Below, one piece after another: positions 1 to 7,894 of a DNA stretch of 64,000 nt. The translations under genes were made by a program, and so were the position numbers. The notes below the pieces were generated by a model. It was not told the origin of the DNA. It worked only from the letters and a program-made list of their open reading frames with translations, and ran no database searches. How positions within the stretch are numbered: the first letter of the stretch is position 1; each line of letters opens with the position of its first letter. Where the stretch lies: NCBI RefSeq assembly GCF_003386205.1, contig NZ_QRDY01000001.1, positions 744,001 through 808,000 of the forward strand. Reading direction: 5' to 3'. The DNA is from Cohnella lupini (GTDB lineage: Bacteria; Bacillota; Bacilli; Paenibacillales; Paenibacillaceae).

Positions 1-1
1 G

Positions 2-682
2 GCGGAAACCCGCGGATTGCTTATGGATACGGTGCTAGTGCTGCCAACGTGCGGAGGAACTTGGACAAGAGAGCAGGTTAGAGAGGATCCGATCGTCACC
101 AATCGCGATATGGGCAAGTATACGAACCACTGCAATCTGCTGGATCTGTGCGCGATCGCGATACCCTCAGATGATGCGGCTCCCGAATTGCCTTTCGGAA
201 TTACTTTGTTCGCGCTTGCCGATCGGGAGGATCTTATTGTAGGAGCGGAGAGACTGTTCGCCGGAGAAATCGTGCCGACACCGACGGACTCGGAAGCGGA
301 TACGACGCTGGTCGCCGTGTGCGGCCTGCACATGAGAGGGCTTCCGCTGGAAAAACAAATGAACGCGTGCGGCGCGACTTTCGTTCGCGAGACGGACTCG
401 GCTGCTAAATACCGAATGGTGAAATTGCCGACGGAGCCGGCCAAGCCGGGAATGATCAAGCTTTCGGAAGGCGGCGCGTCGATCCGGCTTGAAGTATGGA
501 AGATGCCGCTGTCAGCGTTCGGGGGATTCGCGGCGGCGATTCCGGCGCCTCTTGGAATCGGGAAAGTCGAGCTCGACGATGGCTCCGAAGTGCCTGGCTT
601 CGTATGCGAAGCTTACGCCGCAACCGACGCGGAGGATATCACTTCCGCCGGCGGCTGGCGAAGCTATATAGCGAACGGTTGA
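2..682 (+). CDS. atzF: Allophanate hydrolase, C-terminal part (gene starts before the window)
   Basis: This is the 3' end of a gene whose start lies left of the window; the reading frame is open from base 2. Allophanate hydrolase splits allophanate to ammonium and CO2 in urea (urea carboxylase) or cyanurate breakdown. The first part matches the end of the amidase-signature domain: the stretch TNRDMGKYTNHCNLLDLCA is the conserved region that usually reads 'NSRLGxYTNFVNLLDL'. The rest, with CGLHMRGLPLEKQ, KYRMVKLP, FGGFAAAIPAPLGIGKVEL and ITSAGGWRSY, matches the small C-terminal domain found only in allophanate hydrolases. That domain sets it apart from other amidases. A bidirectional hairpin terminator follows 39 bases after the stop. 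Partner urea carboxylase genes would lie outside the window. Confidence 0.85.
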   Translation, partial: AETRGLLMDTVLVLPTCGGTWTREQVREDPIVTNRDMGKYTNHCNLLDLCAIAIPSDDAAPELPFGITLFALADREDLIVGAERLFAGEIVPTPTDSEADTTLVAVCGLHMRGLPLEKQMNACGATFVRETDSAAKYRMVKLPTEPAKPGMIKLSEGGASIRLEVWKMPLSAFGGFAAAIPAPLGIGKVELDDGSEVPGFVCEAYAATDAEDITSAGGWRSYIANG

Positions 683-720
683 TGAATGACGATAAGCAGC
701 TATTGTAACTTGAACCGAAC

Positions 721-764
721 AAAAAAGCCCGAGAAATCCGCTGCCGGATCTCTTGGGCTTTTTT
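721..764. terminator. Rho-independent terminator, probably bidirectional
   Basis: A long interrupted stem (AAAAAAGCCC pairs with GGGCTTTTTT, and the inner ATCCG with CGGAT, around a 4-base loop) has an A-run on one side and a T-run on the other. It sits 39 bases after the allophanate hydrolase stop codon. Confidence 0.85.
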
Positions 765-1182
765 GTCGCGGAGCTTGTTAAAGTTGAATCGCCTTCCACA
801 GGTACTGTCCCATAAGCATGCGAGCATGTTACTACTCAGGTCAGTAAAAGGAAGCTCTCTTGGGTATATATCCAATAGAGATGTAAATCAATGTAATTTC
901 AATGCCTGATCAAAATATAAGCTGCATAAGGATGTTTAATATCGCTATTGTTCTAAATTTATGGTATCCCTTCCGAATATTCGATCAATAGCGATGTTCT
1001 TCATCCTACTTTGATTCCAATATGGCTCATCGGCGTGAATAACGATGATTACCATCGTACTGGACAAGCCAAGCGGGCACCTAAGTAGTTACTGCGAGCA
1101 TCCTTAAATCCCTCGTTGACCAATTGTTCCTTGTTGTTTGAAATAGTTGAACGCTTACGGATGAAGCACAAGCGTCCAAGCG
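765..1182. other. Intergenic stretch with no recognisable gene
   Basis: About 420 bases lie between the allophanate hydrolase terminator and the hairpin at 1183. I see no open frame with a ribosome binding site, no repeat and no recognisable RNA. Base composition is more AT-rich than the flanking genes. Confidence 0.5.
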
Positions 1183-1216
1183 AAAGCCGGATTCTCATTA
1201 TAGGATCCGGCTTTTC
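1183..1216. terminator. Hairpin terminator after the repeat-protein gene
   Basis: AAAGCCGGAT (1183-1192) pairs perfectly with ATCCGGCTTT (1205-1214) around a 12-base loop. The T-rich tail is better on the plus strand, but the hairpin lies just 3' of the minus-strand repeat-protein gene, which ends at 1232. It may work for both directions. Confidence 0.65.
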
Positions 1217-1231
1217 TTTGTGTTCTTCGAA

Positions 1232-4200
1232 CTACTCTTCCTGCTCATCCGGCATGATTACGTCTAAAATCGTAGTCTCGAAGCTGACGATAAGCGGAGT
1301 CCTTTGCTGTGTCTGTTTGCCGGGATAGGCGAACTGCACGCGATAGTTGCCGGGATCTAAACCCGAAACGCCATATTGTCCGGTAAAGTTAGTAATGACT
1401 TGGCGGAGTAAGAGATCGGATGCGTTAAATACCTGAACAAGCACGCGATATATCGGCACGAGACGCTCATCGCGGACCGTCCCGGCTAAGTTACCCGGAA
1501 CGGGGCTTAGACTTAGATTAACTTCCGCGGTTCCGCCGGTAGTTATATTAAACGCCCTTGAATCCGAACCGAAGCTTCGGGCTGATACGGCTACTATGAA
1601 TGAACCGCCATCCAAGCCTTTTATTGTATAGTTGCCCGTTCCATCGCTTGCCGATACGAAGATAGGAATTAAATTTAAGCTGAGTACTTGAACGATCGCT
1701 CCCGCGATGGGACGAATGCTCTGCTCTTCCAGTACTTGACCCGTTACTTGACCGGGATTGGAAGGCAGAACGACAGTTATCTGTTTTTGTACGCTATTGG
1801 TAAGAAAAAGTTCTTCATCGCCGTTCGCGAGAACCGAAGCGGTTGATACCACGGTATATTCCTCTTGAGAGAGACCGGTTGCCAGGAAAACCCCGCGCGC
1901 GTCCGATTGACCTTCCTGTACCGTAACGCTGGTCGTATCTACTACCCTTACGGTTGCTCCCGATACAGGTCTGCCGGTGGAGTCGGTGGGAATAATAACA
2001 ATGCTCGCGGGGTTCAGTTGCAATTCAAAATTAATGGCTTGTCGTTGCCCTGCTTGGGTAACGGCGGTGGATGTAATCATGCTCTGATAGCCGGTCAATT
2101 GCCCGGTTAGGGTGTAATTGCCCAGCGGTATTCCATCCAGTACATAGCTGCCGTTTGCTCCGGTAATCGCCCTAATCAACGGATCTCCGAACGTATTGGC
2201 TTCCCTCAGTTCGATAGTGGCACCGATCAGGGGGAGATTAGACTCCAATTGCGATACCGTACCGCTTATTTGCGCAGGTAAAGATGTGAGTGTGAAGCTG
2301 GTGGATACGGTTTGATCGGAGAGAATTAAGAAGCCTCCGCGCTCGGAACTGAAATCATTCGCTTGCGCGACGGTCGTATAATTGCCTGGCGTTAACCCAG
2401 GCGATAAATAAAATCCTTGGTTATTGGAAAGGACCGTCGTTACGATGCCCTTAGACTCGTTAATGATTTGTATGGCGGCTCCCGAGATCGGGGAACCGTC
2501 GGGGAAGCTTGTTACAAACCCGGAGATGAATCCCGGATTTGGCGTTAACTCGAGTTCTGTAGTGGTTGTATTGCCGGCGGTCATCAATACGCCGATAGAA
2601 GAAGCTCCGAACTTATCCGACAATGCAGTCAGATATAAACTTCCCGAAGGTAATCCTTCGATGGCGAAGAAGCCGGATGAGTCAGAGAAGCCTCTACCTA
2701 AGATGATTCCAACCGTGTTCTTAACCGTGACGAGGCTTCCTTGTAAACCTATCCTAGTTACGGTATTAAGAACTCTTCCGTTTATGGATGCGGGAGAAGC
2801 GGGAAGACGGATAACCGCTTGCGCATTTTGTCCGCCGATTACCTGTACGGATGTGACCGTAGTTATAAATCCATCCGCTGAAGCGCTGAGAATATAGTTT
2901 CCGGGAAGCAGATTGTCAAGAGTAAAGGTTCCGTCTTGATTCGCTATTAATGTCGTTATAATTAAACCTGCGCGTGTGAGAACCTTAATCTGCACATTAA
3001 CGGAGATAGGCGCGAAAGTATCCGTTGTTACCGTACCGTTGACGTTGCCCAAGGTAAGGTCTAGCGAGACGTCGGCGCGCACGCTCTGTTCGCTCAGGAC
3101 AACAACGCCGATCTGATGAGAGGCAAAGCCTTCAGCAGCAGCAAGGAGCACATAGGGTCCAGGGGCTAAATCGGACAAGACGAAATTTCCAAAAGGAGAG
3201 GACGTCGTGTTCTTGACCTGAAGACCGGTCACGTCCGATGCGCGAAGGACAACGGATGCGCCGGATATCACTTCCCCGGTCGAAAGGTTCATTATCTGAC
3301 CCGTAATTGAACCAGGGTTAGGCGTCAAGGCAAAGTTTACCCCGGTGACTGTTCCGCCAGGAGCAAGAGTAATGCCTCCATTTATATTGCCGAATCTTGG
3401 AGCCGAAACCATAACGGCTTGATTTCCCGGTCGAAGATTCCCGATACTGTAGTTGCCGAAAGCGTTAGTACTACCTATACCTAGCAGGCTGTCGTTAATA
3501 TCGGTAACTCTAACTGTGGCATTAACAATAGGTTCCGTGTCTTCGCCTGTTATAGTTCCTGTTATCGTGGCGGGGTTAGGCAACATTGTAATGAAAGCCG
3601 AAGTTTCCTTCTCCGCCGTAACTCGAACCCCCGTCCTTCCTTCCGCGAAACCGGGTGCTATTGCAGATAAGCTATAGTTGCCCGGGGCAAGGTTGGGGAA
3701 TAAGAAACCTTCTTGCGGGTTGGAGGCGACTGTGGCGATAAAAGTGTGATTGGCGTTATAGAGTTGAATCACGATACCGAATACGGAAGGCTCGATATTT
3801 CCTCTAATGGAGCCGGGGTTTGCCGTTAACGCAAGAGGCACGGTCGTCGAAATATTCGATAGAACAACGGCGCCGTTTAATCCCGTCCGATACAGACTAG
3901 CGGCAGCAACTACGGTGTAATTACCCGGAGGAAGACCGGTAACCAAGAAACCGCCTTGCAGATCGGTAATTGAACGGCCGATAAGCGTACCATCTTCGGC
4001 AAGAACCTGAACATTGGCTCCGGGAATGGGAAGGGCTGTTATGGCGTCGGCAATAAATCCGTTTAGAGAGCCCGGTTCAGGCAATAGAGCGATATCCACA
4101 GACAACGGTTCATCCGATTTGACGATGGCGCTGGCGATGCCCGTCTGGAATCCGGAATTGGTAACGACAATTCCGTAAGATCCAGGTGCGAGACCCGGCG

Positions 4201-4996
4201 TAAGATAACGGCCGCTCTGATCGGTGAACACGCTTCCTACGATAACGCCGAATAAGTTCAGTATTCGCACTTCGATCGCTTCCGCCGTAAGGGCTTCCCC
4301 GCTCTGAGCATTCGTTATTAACCCTGTAACGGTCCCTGGATTAGGTTCCAATATAATGTCGCAGTTCTTGGTTATATCCGATTCGATGGACGTCCCGCAG
4401 AAGTTGCTCTGAAAGCCGGGAGCCGCGGCGACAAAAGTATAATTACCGGGAGCTGCTACATTCGGGACTAGATAACGTCCGTCGCTATCCGCAATCGCCT
4501 TAAACACGACTGGTCCTTGCGCATTATCCGCGCGTACCGTAATTACGGCGCCGGGTATGGGTTGGTTAGAGGTGCTTGTTACCGTGCCCGTAAGTCTTCC
4601 GGGATTGGGGACTAGCCGGAAATCCACCGCGGTGGTTAATCCCGGATTCACGATGGCTCCCAGCAGTTTGTTCTGAAATCCTAAGGCTGTTCCTATTGCC
4701 GAGTAGGTGCCTGGGGAAATGGAGGGAAAGGTGAAGAAGCCGTTCTGATCGGTCGTAATGAAGCCGACAATCGTGCTGTCCGTATAAATGCGAACAGTGC
4801 CGCCGGCAATGGCAATTCCAGCCTGCGTGAATAAAGTCCCGCTTACCGTACCGGCAAGCTTGCTCAAAGCGACTTGAAGGACGGATTGAATATCGCTTCG
4901 AATGGTTAAGCCCAAGGTTCGACTAGAATAGCCCCCGCTAACGAAGTTAATATTGTACTGGTCGGGCGGTAGGGATTGAAGAGAATAGTTGGCCAT
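1232..4996 (-). CDS. Giant carboxypeptidase-regulatory-like repeat protein, 3' piece (split by frameshift)
   Basis: The translation (1254 aa) is a chain of about 14 beta-sandwich units of roughly 88 residues. Each has the pattern 'GxVT-x-GxPIxGAxVxV...T(D/N)xxGxYxxxxLxPGxYxxxxxAxGF', which is the carboxypeptidase regulatory-like (CarboxypepD_reg / Cna-B-like) fold. It has almost no cysteine (two, at NFCGTS and KNCDII), no transmembrane segment and no sorting motif, and ends in the acidic MPDEQEE. It does not look like an independent gene. Its first residues (NYSLQSLPPDQYNINF) are the second half of a repeat whose first half ends the upstream frame at TDTNG. The ATG at 4996 has no ribosome binding site of its own and overlaps the upstream frame. 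Such repeat proteins are structural or adhesive; the exact role here is unknown. Confidence 0.75.
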   Translation of the reverse strand: MANYSLQSLPPDQYNINFVSGGYSSRTLGLTIRSDIQSVLQVALSKLAGTVSGTLFTQAGIAIAGGTVRIYTDSTIVGFITTDQNGFFTFPSISPGTYSAIGTALGFQNKLLGAIVNPGLTTAVDFRLVPNPGRLTGTVTSTSNQPIPGAVITVRADNAQGPVVFKAIADSDGRYLVPNVAAPGNYTFVAAAPGFQSNFCGTSIESDITKNCDIILEPNPGTVTGLITNAQSGEALTAEAIEVRILNLFGVIVGSVFTDQSGRYLTPGLAPGSYGIVVTNSGFQTGIASAIVKSDEPLSVDIALLPEPGSLNGFIADAITALPIPGANVQVLAEDGTLIGRSITDLQGGFLVTGLPPGNYTVVAAASLYRTGLNGAVVLSNISTTVPLALTANPGSIRGNIEPSVFGIVIQLYNANHTFIATVASNPQEGFLFPNLAPGNYSLSAIAPGFAEGRTGVRVTAEKETSAFITMLPNPATITGTITGEDTEPIVNATVRVTDINDSLLGIGSTNAFGNYSIGNLRPGNQAVMVSAPRFGNINGGITLAPGGTVTGVNFALTPNPGSITGQIMNLSTGEVISGASVVLRASDVTGLQVKNTTSSPFGNFVLSDLAPGPYVLLAAAEGFASHQIGVVVLSEQSVRADVSLDLTLGNVNGTVTTDTFAPISVNVQIKVLTRAGLIITTLIANQDGTFTLDNLLPGNYILSASADGFITTVTSVQVIGGQNAQAVIRLPASPASINGRVLNTVTRIGLQGSLVTVKNTVGIILGRGFSDSSGFFAIEGLPSGSLYLTALSDKFGASSIGVLMTAGNTTTTELELTPNPGFISGFVTSFPDGSPISGAAIQIINESKGIVTTVLSNNQGFYLSPGLTPGNYTTVAQANDFSSERGGFLILSDQTVSTSFTLTSLPAQISGTVSQLESNLPLIGATIELREANTFGDPLIRAITGANGSYVLDGIPLGNYTLTGQLTGYQSMITSTAVTQAGQRQAINFELQLNPASIVIIPTDSTGRPVSGATVRVVDTTSVTVQEGQSDARGVFLATGLSQEEYTVVSTASVLANGDEELFLTNSVQKQITVVLPSNPGQVTGQVLEEQSIRPIAGAIVQVLSLNLIPIFVSASDGTGNYTIKGLDGGSFIVAVSARSFGSDSRAFNITTGGTAEVNLSLSPVPGNLAGTVRDERLVPIYRVLVQVFNASDLLLRQVITNFTGQYGVSGLDPGNYRVQFAYPGKQTQQRTPLIVSFETTILDVIMPDEQEE

Positions 4997-6944
4997 TCGT
5001 ATCCGTTAAAGCAGCGACTAATGTAACACCTGCGCTATTCACGATGCGTATGCTTGTGCCAGCCAGAGGTATACCGGATGTCTCATCCGTTACCGTACCT
5101 ATAACGCTTCCTTGATTCGGCACTAGGGAAGGGTTAACGGAAATGGTCTCACCGGGCAGAACCGTGAACGCAACAATTATCGTGCCGAATCCCGGAGCGC
5201 CGACACGGAGTCCATACGTACCGGGGGCAATGCTGTTAATCGTATATAAACCAACGTTATTCGCGGTAGTTGTTGCGACGATATTGGCAACTCCGCTGAT
5301 TACCTCTACGGTTGCTCCAGGCACGACTGCATTTGATCCCGTCCTTACCGTTCCCGTAACCGTGGACGGATTGCCCTTCAATTGAAAGTTAATCGTGTTA
5401 GTCAGACCCGATACAGCGGTGACGGCAGTAATCTGAGATTGATACAGATTTGCGCTAACCGTTTCCATATAACTGCCCGGCGTTATCGCAGGGAACAGAT
5501 AGAAGCCTGAAGCGGAGGAGAGAGCTTCGGCGACTACGGCCTCGTAAGGATCTTTTATCCGTATGGCGGCTCCCGCAATCGGATTGCCCGACGTGTCCGT
5601 AATCGTACCTTGTATGACGGAGGGTACTGGCTTAAGAATAAGGTTGGAGGTGACAATCTGTTCGGAGGCTATAACAATCGGAGAAGATGCGCTCGAATAG
5701 TTCGCGGCCGCGGCAGATAAAGTGTAGGTTCCCGGATTAATGGAGCTTATTCCATAACCTCCGCCTAGATCCGAGGTTGCCATCGCGGTAACGAGGTTGG
5801 CGGAATCCAGAAGCTCGATACTTGCCCCGGATATGGGGAGACCCGTCGCTCCGTCGATAATCCTACCGCTGACGCCTCCCGAATCCGTAGCATTTACGGT
5901 AATAATCGCTTGGGCGGAAGCTAAGTTACCTCCCGTAAAGGCATCGAACCCCGTAGCCACGGCAGTGTTCAGAATGGCGGAGCCCCCCGTCTGCGAAGTG
6001 AATTGTCCAGTCACGCTAAATGTTAACGTCGCGCTTTGCCCCGACGTTAGATTCCCTACGTTCCAACTGATGGTATTCCGAAACAAGTCCACTGAAACGT
6101 TTCCGATGGAAGGTTTCTCGGAAGTGAGGAAAGTGATTAGGTTAAGACCGAATGAACTGCTGACGAATACCGTGGTAGCCGTGCTTTTCCCCGTATTCGT
6201 AATGGTGACCGTTTCGGTCCATAGACCGACTTGACCGGTTACGACGGATTTCGGTCCACCTATGAGCGTGTTGGATAGAGTAAGCAAGGCCCTTACATTT
6301 CCGGTAGAGAACGTTATCGGATCCGAAAAAGCGTCTTTGAATTGAAATCCTTGATTTTGCAGCGAGTCTTTATTGATATTATTCCCATCCGTCGCGGTGA
6401 AGATTACGACGCGGATTTGCGAGTCCGCTTTAATTTCAAGAAAGGAAAAGAGAATGGAAGCGGGGACGGTATAATCAAGAAAATAATTAGGCTGTCCGCC
6501 GAAGGAGGAGCCGTCTCCGGTCAGCCTTGCCCTGGCGGTATCATAGTTGACGACTTGTTGAATGTAGTTGGGTATCCCTTGCCCGGGCGTGCTTTCCGCG
6601 GGATCGGCCCAAGTGTTGATCTTTTGCGTTGCATTCTTGATAATAAGCAGCTTACTGTTGACGCCTGCTAAAGTCAGAAGCCATTCATAAGAATTGGGAT
6701 CGTTGTTCGTATCGAACAAATACCCCCATGAGAAGCTTTGAAACCCTGTCTTGAAGCGAGGGTCTTCTAATAAACGCATACGAAAGAACACATTGCTCCC
6801 ATCGTATGCGTAATAAGCCGCCGGGAATTTCTCATCCCCCACGATATCCGTACTAGTAGGAGTCTGGTCACCTGGCGGATCGAAATAAGGGGTTCCTTTA
6901 AGCAGGAGGGGTTGAAACTGAATGTCATCAGGAAATTTGGTCAT
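4947..6944 (-). CDS. Giant carboxypeptidase-regulatory-like repeat protein, 5' piece
   Basis: This 665-aa frame starts with an ATG at 6944. Residues 1-215 form a globular domain rich in aromatic and acidic residues (YYAYDGSNVFFRMRLLEDPRF, then WGYLFDTNND); it looks like a DOMON/CBM9-type beta-sandwich, which is inferred. Residues about 225-350 (VTITNTGKSTATTVFVSS, then NTISWNVGNLTSGQSATLTF) match the DUF11 repeat found in cell-surface and spore proteins. From about 357 on come four carboxypeptidase-regulatory-like units, the last cut by the frameshift. Its last 17 residues (after TDTNG) are out of frame and not native. There is no signal peptide, so a spore-coat or exosporium role is possible; this is a guess from architecture. 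The start has only a weak ribosome binding site. Confidence 0.75.
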   Translation of the reverse strand: MTKFPDDIQFQPLLLKGTPYFDPPGDQTPTSTDIVGDEKFPAAYYAYDGSNVFFRMRLLEDPRFKTGFQSFSWGYLFDTNNDPNSYEWLLTLAGVNSKLLIIKNATQKINTWADPAESTPGQGIPNYIQQVVNYDTARARLTGDGSSFGGQPNYFLDYTVPASILFSFLEIKADSQIRVVIFTATDGNNINKDSLQNQGFQFKDAFSDPITFSTGNVRALLTLSNTLIGGPKSVVTGQVGLWTETVTITNTGKSTATTVFVSSSFGLNLITFLTSEKPSIGNVSVDLFRNTISWNVGNLTSGQSATLTFSVTGQFTSQTGGSAILNTAVATGFDAFTGGNLASAQAIITVNATDSGGVSGRIIDGATGLPISGASIELLDSANLVTAMATSDLGGGYGISSINPGTYTLSAAAANYSSASSPIVIASEQIVTSNLILKPVPSVIQGTITDTSGNPIAGAAIRIKDPYEAVVAEALSSASGFYLFPAITPGSYMETVSANLYQSQITAVTAVSGLTNTINFQLKGNPSTVTGTVRTGSNAVVPGATVEVISGVANIVATTTANNVGLYTINSIAPGTYGLRVGAPGFGTIIVAFTVLPGETISVNPSLVPNQGSVIGTVTDETSGIPLAGTSIRIVNSAGVTLVAALTDTNGQLFSSIPTARPVQY
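4991..4994 (-). other. Frameshift point joining the two repeat-protein frames
   Basis: On the minus strand the upstream frame reads ...T-D-T-N-G and then runs out of register. Removing one base of the GGCC at 4991-4994 turns AATGGCCAACTATTCT into codons N-G-N-Y-S and rejoins the frames inside a repeat (TDTNG-NYSLQSL). The fused product would be about 1900 residues. This could be a true mutation, phase variation or a sequencing error. Confidence 0.8.
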
Positions 6945-7013
6945 CGTACACCCGCTTTCTCAAGCATTAGTGTAGGTATATGACCAGTCTCGCGGAATGT
7001 GACCTTTGTAGCT

Positions 7014-7715
7014 TTATGTTAACTTTAATTTACTACAGAGAAGATATAAGGAATGCATGCCCCGTAGCTGATTTTGCACGATCCGGTCCAAATATTTCAG
7101 GGAATCGCGCGCAACTCGCCTCGCTTGTTCATAGTTATTGTCGTCCAGCTCGCTAAGCACCTCGCTAATGACATCAAGAGACCAGACCGCCGATTTAAGC
7201 GTGCGAATGAGCAGAATCTTGCGAAGATGGGAATCGGATAGCAATCTATACCCGTTGTCCGGGTCGCGCGGAATTTGCAGGATGCCCATTTTATCCCAGT
7301 GCCTGATCGCCGAGCTCGGAATTCCGGTCTCCCGGGATACTTGACCGATCGTCATTCGAGGTTTTATATCGCTAACCCTATCCTCGATGAATTCCGTAGA
7401 CTCCAGTAATTGTATCGTTTTCTCGGCAATCATCTTATCCTGATGAAGAGACGCTTGACGCTCGTTCACCATCCATAAGGCAGCGTTAATGTCCTGAACG
7501 ATCAGCTTGCGCAACACATCCGAGGTCAACGCGAATCCGAACCCGGGGTGCATGGCCCGAATGCATTCGAAATAAGCGACATGCTCTTCCGTATACATAC
7601 GGTAACCGTTCGCGGACCGTTCGATCGGAGGCAATATCCCCCAGCTCTCGTAGTGTCTTAAGGCGCTGGTGCTTATCTTCAGCTTTCGTGCGATATCGAT
7701 AGGTTTAATTCGCAT
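7014..7715 (-). CDS. Transcription regulator with two tandem MerR-type domains
   Basis: The 233-aa protein carries two separate MerR winged-helix domains. The first starts at residue 1 (MRIKPIDIARKLKISTSALRHYESWGILPP, then NGYRMYTEEHV). The second starts near residue 120 (MTIGQVSRETGIPSSAIRHWDKMGIL, then NGYRLLSDSHLRKI). Ordinary MerR proteins have one such domain and an effector tail. Here the first linker helix (to about residue 115) and the last 45 residues may act as coiled coils. The start is chosen at the ATG at 7715 because GAGGTG lies 5 bases ahead; a longer frame to 7736 lacks a site. It is divergent from the helicase gene and could control the shared 180-base intergenic region. No metal- or drug-binding cysteine cluster is visible. 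Confidence 0.8.
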   Translation of the reverse strand: MRIKPIDIARKLKISTSALRHYESWGILPPIERSANGYRMYTEEHVAYFECIRAMHPGFGFALTSDVLRKLIVQDINAALWMVNERQASLHQDKMIAEKTIQLLESTEFIEDRVSDIKPRMTIGQVSRETGIPSSAIRHWDKMGILQIPRDPDNGYRLLSDSHLRKILLIRTLKSAVWSLDVISEVLSELDDNNYEQARRVARDSLKYLDRIVQNQLRGMHSLYLLCSKLKLT

Positions 7716-7832
7716 TGGAGCACCTCGTATGTACAATGAAAAACATTAATCAACCTAGACGGATAAATTCGATAAATGATCCGTTAGTGCAGAGATCATA
7801 ACATAAAACCTTTGAGCATGGCATGGAAAGCT

Positions 7833-7861
7833 TTGCAATTCCGAGGCGATCGTGTGATAAT
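7833..7861 (+). promoter_or_regulatory. Sigma-A-type promoter of the helicase gene
   Basis: TTGCAA (7833-7838), a 17-base spacer and GATAAT (7856-7861) preceded by TG give a near-consensus vegetative promoter. Transcription would start near 7868, about 27 bases before the GTG start of the helicase. Confidence 0.6.
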
Positions 7862-7863
7862 GT

Positions 7864-7880
7864 CACGACAACAAGTCGTG
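7864..7880 (+). promoter_or_regulatory. Inverted repeat at the helicase transcription start
   Basis: CACGAC (7864-7869) and GTCGTG (7875-7880) are perfect inverted repeats with a 5-base gap, sitting on the predicted start point and touching the ribosome binding site (GGAGG at 7880-7884). It may be an operator or a small RNA hairpin. Which protein would bind is not known; the divergent double-MerR regulator is the nearest candidate. Confidence 0.4.
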
Positions 7881-7894
7881 GAGGCCTTAACATT

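Noticed and set aside
2424..2897. Plus-strand frames opposite the giant repeat protein
   Set aside because: The minus-strand repeats account for the sequence; the plus frames show no family motif or ribosome binding site.
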